In this document: piece by piece, positions 7,863-18,088 of the stretch
Layout of the letters: the number at the start of each line of letters is the position of its first letter
How positions within the stretch are numbered: position 1 is the stretch's first letter
NCBI RefSeq assembly: GCF_016804325.1
Contig: NZ_CP043627.1
Span: 3,733,001 to 3,797,000 of the forward strand
Reading direction: 5' to 3'
Source: Methylobacterium aquaticum
Lineage (GTDB): Bacteria > Pseudomonadota > Alphaproteobacteria > Rhizobiales > Beijerinckiaceae
DNA: 64,000 nucleotides
Notes under the pieces: generated by a model
Told to the model about the DNA's origin: nothing
Databases searched by the model: none
What the model saw: only the letters and a program-made list of their open reading frames with translations
Position numbers and translations under genes: made by a program

Positions 7863-9293
7863 CTACGCCGCCGGCACCGCGCGCCCGAACCGCGCGAGCA
7901 CCGCCGCCCGCAGGCCCGCGATGTCGAAGCACCAGACCAGCGCCCCGTAGACCAGGCCGCCGACGACGACGCAGGCCGGCAGGGCGAGCCAGGGATCGAG
8001 CCCGCGCAAGGGCAGGATCGCGACGGTCATCGCGGCGGTGGCGAGCAGGACGGCGAGCGGGTCGCGCCAGGGCATCCGCAGGCGGCCCGGCCCGGTCAGC
8101 GCACGAAACCCGAGGAACAGCATGGCGGCGAGGAAGCCCAGCGATTGCGCCGCGGCGATGCCGTGGGGGCCGAAGGGTTTGGCCAGCGCGAGGGCCGCCC
8201 CGAAATTGACCAGAGCCCCGACGAGACCCGCGGCCACGAGCGGCAGGGTGCGGCGGCGGATCTGGAAGACCGGATTGAGGGCGAAGTTCATCACCGCCAG
8301 GGCGACGAGGCCCGGGATCAGCAGGAGCGTGTAATCGACGAAATGGCCGCGATAGGCCGCCGGCACCGCGATCGCATCCAGGGCCGGGGCCACGGCCCAG
8401 AGGCCGGCGGCGCTCGGCAGGAGCAGCGCCAGGACCACGCTGCCGTTGCGGGCGACCTGCTCCTCGCCGGCCTCGTGGCCGTGGGTCTCGGCGGCGAGCA
8501 CGGCGATCTGGAACAGCAGCAGGTCGAGGGCGGCGCCGAGCGTGGTGAAGATCCGCCCGCCGATATCCGCGGCGAGGGAGAAGTAGCCGGCCTCGGCGAA
8601 GCCGGCCGCGCCGGCAACCGCCCAGCGGTTGGCGAAGGGCATGAGCTGGTAGACCACGTTGGCGGCGACCACCGGCAGGCCGTAGGCCATGAAACGGCGC
8701 AGGGCCTCGCGGCGGCGGGCTCCGTCATGGGGGATGGGCGGGTCCGCCAGCGCGCGTCGGATGAGGAGGGCGGCGAGGAGCTGGCTCAGGCCCGCGGCGA
8801 GCATCACCGCGCTTGCATCCGCGGTCACCCAGGCGGTGCCGACCATCAGCACGAGGGCGAGGCCGTTCTTGATCAGGACGAGGCGCAGGTACAACCCGCC
8901 GACGAAGCGGGCCCGGGCCAAGGCCGCCTGGTAATCGAACAGCCCGATGCCCACCGCCGCCCCGGCCGCGGCCGCGGCGAGCAGGGCCGGCTCGCCGACG
9001 AGGGGCCGGCCGGCCAAGGCCAGCAGCGCTGCCCCGGCGAGGCCGAGCGCCGTCGCCGCGTAGGCCCGGTCGAGCATGGCGCGGATCCAGGGCTCGGTCT
9101 CCCGGACGCGGGCGGAATAGAAGCGGGTGGCCGACAGGCGCAGCCACTCGAACAGCATGATGCTCAGCACCACGGCGCCGGCGGTGCCGAGGGCGAAGCG
9201 GCCGAAATCCGCCGGCCCGAGGATCTGCGCGATGAGCAGGCCGAGGGCCAGGTTCAGGACCGCATTGACCACGAAGGCCGCGATGACCGCCAT
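7863..9293 (-). CDS. polysaccharide flippase/biosynthesis membrane protein (Wzx/MATE-like)
   Basis: A 476-residue protein with about 12-14 predicted membrane spans, consistent with the oligosaccharide flippase family that moves lipid-linked sugar repeats across the inner membrane. The N-terminal MAVIAAFVVNAVLNLALGLLI and PADFGRFALG resemble the start of PST/Wzx proteins. The ATG at 9293 starts the first membrane helix and excludes a low-complexity upstream extension. A GT4 glycosyltransferase gene lies upstream on the same strand, suggesting a small exopolysaccharide or surface-glycan locus. Confidence 0.8.
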   Translation of the reverse strand: MAVIAAFVVNAVLNLALGLLIAQILGPADFGRFALGTAGAVVLSIMLFEWLRLSATRFYSARVRETEPWIRAMLDRAYAATALGLAGAALLALAGRPLVGEPALLAAAAAGAAVGIGLFDYQAALARARFVGGLYLRLVLIKNGLALVLMVGTAWVTADASAVMLAAGLSQLLAALLIRRALADPPIPHDGARRREALRRFMAYGLPVVAANVVYQLMPFANRWAVAGAAGFAEAGYFSLAADIGGRIFTTLGAALDLLLFQIAVLAAETHGHEAGEEQVARNGSVVLALLLPSAAGLWAVAPALDAIAVPAAYRGHFVDYTLLLIPGLVALAVMNFALNPVFQIRRRTLPLVAAGLVGALVNFGAALALAKPFGPHGIAAAQSLGFLAAMLFLGFRALTGPGRLRMPWRDPLAVLLATAAMTVAILPLRGLDPWLALPACVVVGGLVYGALVWCFDIAGLRAAVLARFGRAVPAA

Positions 9294-9629
9294 TGGGGTG
9301 GATGCTCGTTCGAGGGGCCGGCGAGAGGGTGTGGTTGGGCGCGATGCGATGGGAGAACGGCTCGAGGATGGAGCGGAGGTTCCGCCCGCCCTCCTCCGAA
9401 GAGGAGGGTGCCCCACTGCGAGTGCGAAGCACTCGTGCTGGGGCGGGAGAGGGGAACCACGCTTCCGGATACGGCAGAACCGTTCCGAGTGGCGCCCCTG
9501 GATCGGCGTCGCGCTGCCCCTCTCGGCGGGACTTCGTCCCGCTGCGCTCGCTTACGCTCGCCACCCTCCCCCGCAGAGGGGGGAGGGAGAAACCCGCGCG
9601 ATCCGTCAGAATGCAGGTGAGCGGAAGCC
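9294..9629. repeat. intergenic block of GC-rich short palindromes
   Basis: This 336-bp gap between the glycosyltransferase and flippase genes contains a cluster of nested inverted repeats. Examples are CCCTCCTCCGAAGAGGAGGG near 9399-9418, CGAGTGCGAAGCACTCG next to it, and GCGGGACTTCGTCCCGC near 9527-9543. They resemble intergenic palindromic repeat units. The phrase TCGAGGATGGAGCGGA near 9362 recurs near 10950. No gene is supported here. Confidence 0.6.
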
Positions 9630-10874
9630 CTACCCCACCGCCCGCGCCGCCGGCCGCTCCCGCGCCACCTCCCCTGCCACCGCGCGATACACCCGCTCCA
9701 GCCCGTCGAGGTGACGGTCCAGGGTCAGCGGATCGGCCCAGAACAGGTCGTAGGCCGCCCGCCCCATCCGCAATGCCGTCGCGTCGTTGGTCAGATGACC
9801 CATGGCGTCGGCGAGCGAACGCGGATCGTTGGAGCGGAACCACAATCCGCTCTCGCCGTGGCGCACCGCCTCGCGGCCGGCGCAGACGTCGCTGACGAGG
9901 ACCGGCGTGCCGAGCGCCAGCGACTCGAGCACCGTGAGCGGCTGGCCCTCGTACCAGACCGAGGGAAAGACCAGGGCACGGGCGCCGCGCAGGACCTGCT
10001 TTACCTGGTCCGGGTTCTGCCAGCCGAGGAAGGAGGCGTCCGGGTAGCGCGCCTCCAGCTCCGCCCGGGCCGGCCCGTCCCCGGCGAAGACCGCCCGGGC
10101 CCCGGCGAGCCGCGCGGCCTCGGCGAAGATTCCTGGCCCCTTCTCGGGCGAGAGCCGGCCGACGAACACGAAGTCGCCCGGCGGGCCTGCCCGGTGGCCG
10201 AGGGGCGCGACGTCGACCGGGTTCGGCACGTCGTGATAGCGGGTGGTCGCGGGAAGGTAGGGCGCCAGCACCTCGCGCTGGAGCCGGCTGATGGTGATCA
10301 TCGCGTCGATGCCCTGGACGAGGCCGGTGCGGCGCATCAGGGCGTGGCGGGCGACCCGCAGGAGCTTGCGCGGATAGGTGCGCGAATCGCAATTGTGGGC
10401 GAGGCAGGCCGGCCCGTTCGGCACCCGGTGGCAGGACGCCGCGACGGGATAATCGTAGAAGCCGCCATTCGGGCAGGCGAGGTAATATTCGTGGGCGGTG
10501 TAGACCACCGGGGCTGCCGTGCCCCGCAGCACCGGCCCGATCGAGGGCGACAGGGCCTTGGCCCAGGCATGGACGTGGACCACCGTGTCGCGCGGGTCGG
10601 ATTCGCCGATGACCTCCTGCAGCCGGGCGGCGGCGGGCGCGTTCCACAGCCACTGCACGCCGAAGCGCGCGAGCGAACGGGCCTGCGTCACGTCGGTCTG
10701 GTCGAGCAGGACCGTGCGGATCCCGGCCGCCGCGAGCCGCGGATCGGCCGGGCCGACGGCGGCGAACAGCACGACCTCGTGGCCGCGCCGCGACAGCCCG
10801 AGCGCGCTCTCCAGCGACACCTTGGCCTGGCCGCCATTGATGTAGGCGTGGTCGGCGACGAGGATGATTCTCAC
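9630..10874 (-). CDS. glycosyltransferase family 4
   Basis: A 414-residue GT-B glycosyltransferase of family GT4, transferring a sugar from a nucleotide-sugar donor with retention of configuration. The N-terminal MRIILVADHAYINGGQAKVSLE has the glycine-rich acceptor-side loop. The C-terminal half has FVFVGRLSPEKGP and the E-x7-E donor motif in WYEGQPLTVLESLALGTPV. It probably works with the flippase encoded downstream on the same strand. The particular sugar and acceptor are not predictable from the sequence. Confidence 0.9.
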   Translation of the reverse strand: MRIILVADHAYINGGQAKVSLESALGLSRRGHEVVLFAAVGPADPRLAAAGIRTVLLDQTDVTQARSLARFGVQWLWNAPAAARLQEVIGESDPRDTVVHVHAWAKALSPSIGPVLRGTAAPVVYTAHEYYLACPNGGFYDYPVAASCHRVPNGPACLAHNCDSRTYPRKLLRVARHALMRRTGLVQGIDAMITISRLQREVLAPYLPATTRYHDVPNPVDVAPLGHRAGPPGDFVFVGRLSPEKGPGIFAEAARLAGARAVFAGDGPARAELEARYPDASFLGWQNPDQVKQVLRGARALVFPSVWYEGQPLTVLESLALGTPVLVSDVCAGREAVRHGESGLWFRSNDPRSLADAMGHLTNDATALRMGRAAYDLFWADPLTLDRHLDGLERVYRAVAGEVARERPAARAVG

Positions 10875-11044
10875 CGCCGCCCCCGCTCGGGCTGGGCGGG
10901 CCCCTCATGCAGCATCGGTCGGGCTTCCTTCGGGCGACGCGGATCGGGTTCGAGGATGGAGCGGACCCCTTAAGGAAACGCATCGGGCTTCGATCGCCGC
11001 CGGCCCTTGCGCCGCGGGCTTGGCCAGGCCATCCGGCTTAGACC

Positions 11045-11911
11045 ATGCGCCCCAGCCCCTCCCCCGCCTCCGCGATCCTGCTCGCCGCCCTCGGCATCGG
11101 GCTCCTGTCCCTGATGGACGCCACCATCAAGGGGCTGTCCGACCGCTACGGCGTCACCGGCATCGCCTTTTCCCGCTACGTCGTCGGCACGATCGTGATG
11201 GCGGCCGTGCTGGCGGTCTTGCGCCCCGGCTGGCCCTCCGCCGAGACCTGGCGCACCAACGGCCTGCGGGCCGTGCTGGTGGTGGTGACGGCGCTCTGCT
11301 TCTTCCACGGCCTGTCGGTGCTGCCGCTCGCCGAGGCGCTGGCGCTGTCGTTCCTGAGCCCGATCTTCATCGCGCTGTTCGCCGCGCTCCTGCTGCGCGA
11401 ACGGGTGCGCCCGCCCGTCTGGGCCGGCCTCGTCGTCGGCTTCCTCGGCGTCGGGATCGTGGTGGCGGGCCAGGTCGGCACGGACGAACCGCGGGCAGCG
11501 GGCTCCGCCTGGGGCATCGCCGCCATCCTGGCCTCGGCGCTCACCTACGCGCTCTCGATGGTGCTGCTGCGCGCCCGCGCCCGCCACGACCCGGTGGTGA
11601 CCATCGTGGCGATCCAGAATGCCGGCCCCGCGGCGATGCTGGCCGTGCCCGCGGCCTGGACCTGGACGCCGGTGGCCGCACCCGACTGGGCGCTCCTCGT
11701 TCTCGTCGGCGTGCTCGGCGTCGCGGGCCACCTCGTGCTCAGCCGCGCCTATGCGAAGGCCGAGGCCTCGCGGCTCGCCGCGATGGAATACACAGCCCTC
11801 CTCTGGGCGATCGGCCTCGGCTACCTCGCCTTCGGGGAGGTCCCGGGGGTCGCGACGCTCGCCGGCGCCGGCCTGATCCTCGCCGGGTCGGCGCTGGCGG
11901 CGCGGCGGTGA
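11045..11911 (+). CDS. DMT-superfamily (EamA) transporter
   Basis: A 288-residue inner-membrane protein made of two EamA repeats, each of about five hydrophobic helices (residues 10-145 and 150-288). Family members export amino acids, nucleotides or drugs. The MDATIKGLSDRYGVTGIAFSRYVVG and LSVLPLAEALALSFLSPIFIAL segments are typical of the RhaT/PecM-like group. The gene is divergent from the glycosyltransferase gene, with about 170 bp between the starts. The substrate is unknown. Confidence 0.87.
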   Translation: MRPSPSPASAILLAALGIGLLSLMDATIKGLSDRYGVTGIAFSRYVVGTIVMAAVLAVLRPGWPSAETWRTNGLRAVLVVVTALCFFHGLSVLPLAEALALSFLSPIFIALFAALLLRERVRPPVWAGLVVGFLGVGIVVAGQVGTDEPRAAGSAWGIAAILASALTYALSMVLLRARARHDPVVTIVAIQNAGPAAMLAVPAAWTWTPVAAPDWALLVLVGVLGVAGHLVLSRAYAKAEASRLAAMEYTALLWAIGLGYLAFGEVPGVATLAGAGLILAGSALAARR

Positions 11912-12166
11912 GCGGGGGTGGCGCATGGAGCCTAGCAGAGTGCATTGCCAGAGGCTTCTCTCGATCAATCCAAAATATATTTAATATACTCAATCTTTCG
12001 ATTCGAATCGATTCGCCGATCATGTCAATATAAAAATGCGTCAATAATTGAAAATAAAATAACTACCTTGCGTCACTCTGGCGTGTCGCCTACCTATCCC
12101 GAGCCGGTCGGCGAAGCAATTCCTGCCGGAATGTCAGCATGTATTTCTGATATTGGGAGATATACG
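11912..12166. other. AT-rich intergenic leader of the beta-helix gene
   Basis: From about 11960 the base composition drops sharply, with runs such as AAAATATATTTAATATAC and AAAATAAAATAAC. This contrasts with the 70% G+C around it. The segment could hold the promoter of the downstream gene. An open frame starting at 11945 continues into the beta-helix gene, but the ATG at 12167 has a better ribosome site. Confidence 0.5.
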
Positions 12167-13603
12167 ATGCCCGTGATTGTCTCGACGGATGAGAAGATCC
12201 TCTTCCTAAACCAATCGGGGAGCGCCACCTTTCAGGGTGCCATCGACCAGGCCCAGGCAAGCCAAAAGGCACTCTTCGTCGGCCCCGGCGTTTATCCGAT
12301 CGCGGGCATTTCGATTAGCGGTAGCATTGCAATTTCTGCAATGCCGGGCACCGTGACATTCCAATCGAGCGGAAACACGTCGTTCTACATCACGATCGCA
12401 CCGGCCTCTTCGGGCCGAATCTCCGACGTTACACTGAGAGGCATGACGTTTGATGGCGTCGATAAAGCATTCGACATAGGCACCCAACCCGGCCTCATTC
12501 GTGCGCGCAACGTCGATCGTCTGCTAATCGAAAATTGCTTCATCGGGCGCTCGACACAATCAGGAATCGACCTCAAGTCGGTTGCCGGAAAGATTCACGG
12601 CAATGAATTTTACGATTGCAGGACTGCCGTCCTTGCCGAAGACTCGGCGGGACTTGAAGTATCTAGCAATTACATTCGGGACACGAAGGACAACGGGATC
12701 GTTGTCCAGCGAATATCACCGTCCTACGATGGAACGATCATCAGCAGAAATCGCATCTTCACTGTCGACAATGCGACCGGTGGCTCCGGGCAATTCGGGA
12801 ATGCGATCTTCGCCGTTCAGGCCTTCAACGTCGTCGTCGATTCGAATGTGACAAACGGGACGAATTTTTCCGGCATTCGTCTGAATACATGCAGCGACTC
12901 ACAGGTCAGCGGCAACAACATCATGAATGCAAGGGAAACCGCGCTCTTCGTGGAAGCGCCCGATCCGTCGGTTCCTGGATATCAAGGTGTGACGGTGACT
13001 GGAAACGTCCTCGATACGGTCGGCCGCGGGATCTGCGCCGTCAATCCGGAATACGGCGGGCGGCAAGTCATCGTCTCGAACAACATCGTCAGAAACGTCA
13101 TTGCCAACACGTTCGATCAGTGGTTGACGCCTGACCGGGATCCGACGAAGCAGTACACGGTGACCACGCAAGCGACGGGGATCACCGGCGAGGGGGCCGA
13201 TATAGTCATCGCCAGCAATGTCGTCGAGGATTGTCAGGGACCGGGGCTCGTCGTGACCCCGCTGGGCAGTTATGATCCCTCGGCTGGCCATGTCCGGGAT
13301 CAGAACTCTGTTGCCATCATTGCCGCGAACAACATCGTCAAGAATACGCCGATCTCAATCGGATATTCCGCGCGCGACTATCGTGGATATGCCGAGATAG
13401 CAGAAAATATCGTCATCGGAGCGACCAATGGAGGTGTCGTTCAAGTCGAAGCTACACCTAACCCGTCCCCCCTTCTCCCGCTCGACAACCAGTTCGGTCC
13501 CTATGTCCGCGTCAGCGGCTCGGCCGACATGGCCGGGACGACGACTCCCATCACCGACAAAATTTCCTTCAGCCGGAACAAGTCGGTGCCGGCGACCAGC
13601 TAG
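12167..13603 (+). CDS. right-handed parallel beta-helix repeat protein, foreign composition
   Basis: A 478-residue protein rich in repeated N-x-I/V turns (SSNYIRD, ISRNRIF, VDSNVTN, VSGNNIM, VTGNVLD, VSNNIVR, IASNVVE, IAANNIV), the mark of a right-handed parallel beta-helix as in pectate lyases and tail spikes. The N-terminal FQGAIDQAQASQKALFVGPGVYPI is the usual cap before the helix. No twin-arginine or Sec signal is seen, although related alphaproteobacterial repeat proteins often carry one. The ATG at 12167 follows a GGGAGA site. The gene is far less GC-rich than its neighbours, suggesting recent transfer. A glycan-active or surface role is inferred only from fold and context. Confidence 0.82.
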   Translation: MPVIVSTDEKILFLNQSGSATFQGAIDQAQASQKALFVGPGVYPIAGISISGSIAISAMPGTVTFQSSGNTSFYITIAPASSGRISDVTLRGMTFDGVDKAFDIGTQPGLIRARNVDRLLIENCFIGRSTQSGIDLKSVAGKIHGNEFYDCRTAVLAEDSAGLEVSSNYIRDTKDNGIVVQRISPSYDGTIISRNRIFTVDNATGGSGQFGNAIFAVQAFNVVVDSNVTNGTNFSGIRLNTCSDSQVSGNNIMNARETALFVEAPDPSVPGYQGVTVTGNVLDTVGRGICAVNPEYGGRQVIVSNNIVRNVIANTFDQWLTPDRDPTKQYTVTTQATGITGEGADIVIASNVVEDCQGPGLVVTPLGSYDPSAGHVRDQNSVAIIAANNIVKNTPISIGYSARDYRGYAEIAENIVIGATNGGVVQVEATPNPSPLLPLDNQFGPYVRVSGSADMAGTTTPITDKISFSRNKSVPATS

Positions 13604-13793
13604 CCGGTCGAGCTTGGTAGTCTGTATAACATCGATCCATGAATCGTAAAGCTTACTGAATTGCGCCCGCAGCAGTCATAGAAATGATTGCTGCGGGACG
13701 ATTTCGAGATCGATTGCCTGATCGTGATCAGACGATATGGAGTTCTCACTCCGTCAAGCGGATCCGGCACGACACTCTTCAGCGGTGCGCCAC

Positions 13794-14792
13794 TCAAAAC
13801 CACCCCTTCAGCTTGAAGTAGACAGCCGGGGCGAGCGCGCTCAGTCCGATGATCGCGAGCCCGTAGGGATAGCCCCAGGCCCAGTCCAGCTCCGGCATGT
13901 GCTTGAAGTTCATGCCGTAGACCGAGGCCATCAAGGTCGGCGGGATGCCGATCACTGAGACCACGGTGAGCACCCGGAAGGTGTTGTTCTGCTCCATGTT
14001 GATGAGACCGAGGGTGGCGTCGAGCAGGAACTGCACCGTCTCGGAGAGCCGGGTCTCGAACTCGTCGAGGGAGGCGACGTCGAGGCGCAGGCTCTCGAAG
14101 CGGGCCTTCTCCTCGGGCTTCAACCAGCCCTCCGCCTCGCCGGCGACGTAGGGCAGGATGCGGCCCAGCCCGAGCAGCGAGGCGCGCAGCTTCGCCAGGG
14201 CCTTGCCGCGCCGGCCGATGGCACGGAGCAGGCGCCGCAGGGCGAGGTCGCGGCGCTTCGGCGCCGCCCCCTCGCGCCGGCCGTTTCCGTTGGCGCTGGT
14301 GTCGAAGGTGAAGATCCGGGTCGAGAGCGAATCGAGTTCGTCGCTCATCGTCTCGAGGGTGTCGGCCATGCGGTCGATCAGTTCCTCGTTGAGCGCCAGG
14401 AAGGTCTCGACGCTGGAGGCCGGCCCGTCCCGCTCGGCTTGGCGCTCCTTCACGGTGTCGAAGGCGGCGAGCGGCTGGAACCGGACCGTCAACAGCCGCT
14501 CCGGCGTCAGCACGAAGCCGAGGGGACGGATTGTCAGGTCGTCGTCGCGGAACGAGATCATCGGGGTGCTGAGATAGAAGGCGTCCTTGCGCCGGTTGAG
14601 CCGGCGGGAATTCTGCACCTCGCTCAGCGCCGCGCGGGACGGGACCTTGAGCCCGGTCGCGGTCTCCGCCAAGGCCGTCTCGGTGTCGCTCGGATCCTCG
14701 AGGTCGAGCCAGGTGCCGTGGGCCGGCAGGGGATGGGCCGCGCAGGCATGCCCCTCGGCGACGACGCCCTCGGCGCCGTGAAGCGTGATCAT
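13794..14792 (-). CDS. CorA-family divalent cation transporter
   Basis: A 332-residue magnesium transporter of the CorA family. A large cytoplasmic alpha/beta and coiled region (residues 1-265) is followed by two C-terminal membrane helices. The universally conserved YGMN selectivity motif is present (YGMNFKHMPEL) just after the first helix. Its extra-membrane loop is MPEL rather than the classic MPEL/MPEF variants of CorA proper, which it matches well. The promoter lies in the short gap it shares with the groESL control region. Confidence 0.9.
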   Translation of the reverse strand: MITLHGAEGVVAEGHACAAHPLPAHGTWLDLEDPSDTETALAETATGLKVPSRAALSEVQNSRRLNRRKDAFYLSTPMISFRDDDLTIRPLGFVLTPERLLTVRFQPLAAFDTVKERQAERDGPASSVETFLALNEELIDRMADTLETMSDELDSLSTRIFTFDTSANGNGRREGAAPKRRDLALRRLLRAIGRRGKALAKLRASLLGLGRILPYVAGEAEGWLKPEEKARFESLRLDVASLDEFETRLSETVQFLLDATLGLINMEQNNTFRVLTVVSVIGIPPTLMASVYGMNFKHMPELDWAWGYPYGLAIIGLSALAPAVYFKLKGWF

Positions 14793-14861
14793 GACCGGAT
14801 GGGCTCCTGCACGACGGGAGGCCCCGTCGGAATTGTGCCGTGCGCGCCACAGGCCAGCGCC

Positions 14862-14890
14862 TTGACTCGGGTCCGCGGCCCGATTATCTC
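14862..14890 (+). promoter_or_regulatory. candidate groESL promoter
   Basis: TTGACT at 14862-14867 and TATCTC at 14885-14890 are separated by 17 bp, upstream of CIRCE. The CTTGACTC context also resembles the -35 element of heat-shock sigma factor RpoH in alphaproteobacteria. Dual control by RpoH and HrcA would be normal for groESL. The start site has not been measured. Confidence 0.55.
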
Positions 14891-14900
14891 CACGCCAGCC

Positions 14901-14927
14901 TTAGCACTCACCTCATGGGAGTGCTAA
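14901..14927 (+). promoter_or_regulatory. CIRCE operator for HrcA
   Basis: Exact CIRCE consensus: TTAGCACTC at 14901-14909, nine spacer bases, then GAGTGCTAA at 14919-14927. HrcA repressor binds this element and is released on heat shock. It lies 73 bp before the groES start. No hrcA gene is in the window. Confidence 0.96.
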
Positions 14928-14999
14928 TGCCCGGGTTGGGCAGGTGGCTTCGGCGCCAGCACCAACCGCAATGCGTTCTGCGAAGCAAGAGGGCAGCAC

Positions 15000-15287
15000 A
15001 TGCAATTCCGTCCGCTGCACGACCGTGTCGTCGTCCGTCGCATCGAGAGCGAGGAGAAGACCAAGGGCGGCATCATCATCCCGGATTCCGCCAAGGAGAA
15101 GCCGCAAGAGGGCGAGATCGTCGCCGTCGGCCCCGGCGCCCGCGACGAGTCCGGCAAGCTGAACCCGCTCGACGTCAAGGCCGGCGACCGCGTCCTGTTC
15201 GGCAAGTGGTCGGGCACCGAGGTCAAGATCGACGGCCAGGACCTCCTCATCATGAAGGAGTCCGACATCATGGGCGTGCTGGCGTAA
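15000..15287 (+). CDS. groES: co-chaperonin GroES
   Basis: A 95-residue GroES, the heptameric lid of the GroEL folding chamber. The sequence [21 protein letters not shown], the mobile-loop [15 protein letters not shown] and the C-terminal [14 protein letters not shown] are standard. It is the first gene of the heat-shock operon behind CIRCE, with an AGAGGG ribosome site. The groEL start is 104 bp downstream. Confidence 0.98.
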   Translation: MQFRPLHDRVVVRRIESEEKTKGGIIIPDSAKEKPQEGEIVAVGPGARDESGKLNPLDVKAGDRVLFGKWSGTEVKIDGQDLLIMKESDIMGVLA

Positions 15288-15382
15288 CCGCCACCTCCCG
15301 CGATGCCCCCAAGCCTGACGGCGGCGCCCCGACCGGGAGCTGACGCCGGACGGCTTTCCCCTGCAACACCGATCGATAGTGA

Positions 15383-17032
<1,650 letters not shown>

Positions 17033-17063
17033 GTCCAGCCAACCAGTCCTGAGAAGACGGGAG

Positions 17064-17089
17064 GGGGTCGCCGAAAGGCGGCCCCTTTT
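17064..17089 (+). terminator. rho-independent terminator of groESL
   Basis: GGGGTCGCC (17064-17072) pairs with GGCGGCCCC (17077-17085) around a GAAA tetraloop, with one T-G pair, and is followed by TTTT. It begins 32 bp after the groEL stop. Confidence 0.88.
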
Positions 17090-17118
17090 CCGTTGGGGGG
17101 CTCCGCACGCTTGCGATG

Positions 17119-17135
17119 TACGTCTGTTTGACGTA
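17119..17135 (+). promoter_or_regulatory. candidate operator of the TacA/TacT-like pair
   Basis: The perfect inverted repeat TACGTC-N5-GACGTA lies 24 bp upstream of the antitoxin start. Ribbon-helix-helix antitoxins such as TacA usually repress their own operon through a palindrome at this place. The assignment is positional. Confidence 0.5.
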
Positions 17136-17158
17136 CGTTTTAATGGACGGAGGCAGTA

Positions 17159-17458
17159 ATGACGGCAGCGACGCGCAGGGAGGGCCAAGCGGCCCGGGAT
17201 GAGCGGCTGGGTTTCCGCATCGACGAGGAGACCAAAGCACTGATCGAGCGCGCGGCTAAGCTCGAGCGACGGAAAGTGACGGATTTCTGCTTGACCGCCC
17301 TCGCGGAAGCGGCTCGCCGCACCATCGCCGAACACGAGACACTCGTCCTATCGGACCGTGACCGCGCCGTCTTCTTCGACACGCTCATCAATCCGCCGCG
17401 TGCGAACGAGAAGCTTCGGACAGCCTTCGCGGAACACGCGCGCCGCGTCGCGCGGTGA
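17159..17458 (+). CDS. DUF1778/TacA-like ribbon-helix-helix antitoxin
   Basis: A 99-residue protein with an N-terminal ribbon-helix-helix region (RLGFRIDEETKALIERAAKLERRKVTDFCLTALAEAARRTI) and a C-terminal tail (LSDRDRAVFFDTLINPP) that matches the toxin-neutralising segment of TacA/DUF1778 antitoxins. It starts behind GGAGG. The toxin gene begins nine bases after its stop. Expected to bind and neutralise the acetyltransferase toxin and to repress the operon. Confidence 0.9.
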   Translation: MTAATRREGQAARDERLGFRIDEETKALIERAAKLERRKVTDFCLTALAEAARRTIAEHETLVLSDRDRAVFFDTLINPPRANEKLRTAFAEHARRVAR

Positions 17459-17467
17459 ACGGGTGAC

Positions 17468-17980
17468 ATGTCGCTGCCGGACTTGCGCATCGGCCTGCTC
17501 GACGACGGGCACGACAGAACTTCGTTCTCGTCGGGCGTCGCCGACCTCGATCGCTATCTCCATACCCAGGCGAAGCAGGACCTCCGCCGAAAGGCGAACG
17601 CAGTCTTCGTTCTCAGCGCGGACGACGCGCCGAACCGCATTCTCGGCTACTACACACTCTGTGCGCTCGCCGTGGCGCAGGGAGACGTTCCGCCCGCAGC
17701 CCGCAAGCATGTCCCGCGATATCCGCTCGTCAGCGCGACGCTGATCGGTCGACTGGCCGTCGACCGCGATGCGCAGGGCCGTGGGCTCGGCTCCATTCTG
17801 GTAGCGGATGCTCTCCAACGTGCCTACGCGAGTGCCGGAACGGTGGGCTCGTCGATGATCGTCGTGGACGCGCTGAACGACGCCATCGTAAGCTTCTACG
17901 AAGCCTACGGTTTCGTACGTCTTCCGGAGTCGCTCAGGCTGATTCTGCCGATGGTCCTGGCAAGCAAAGTCGCGCCCTGA
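17468..17980 (+). CDS. TacT-like GNAT acetyltransferase toxin
   Basis: A 170-residue GNAT enzyme of the TacT/AtaT class. These toxins acetylate the amino acid on charged tRNA and block translation. The acetyl-CoA loop RDAQGRGLGSILVADAL, the N-terminal FSSGVADLDRYLHTQAKQD and the C-terminal FYEAYGFVRLPESLRLILPM are typical. It is paired with the upstream DUF1778 antitoxin in one operon. The pair is somewhat less GC-rich than groEL, consistent with mobility. All catalytic segments appear intact. Confidence 0.9.
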   Translation: MSLPDLRIGLLDDGHDRTSFSSGVADLDRYLHTQAKQDLRRKANAVFVLSADDAPNRILGYYTLCALAVAQGDVPPAARKHVPRYPLVSATLIGRLAVDRDAQGRGLGSILVADALQRAYASAGTVGSSMIVVDALNDAIVSFYEAYGFVRLPESLRLILPMVLASKVAP

Positions 17981-18088
17981 GGTTAACGCCCAGATCCTAA
18001 ATCCGTTACTCGTTTGCCCGCGATCGAGTTCCATAATCGTCGAAGAAACGACAGGTGCGAGACTTTTTTGCTCGCTGCAAATCTGTGG

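Noticed and set aside
8725..10983. A 752-residue minus-strand frame across the flippase and glycosyltransferase genes
   Set aside because: It is out of frame with both recognisable genes and has no domain.
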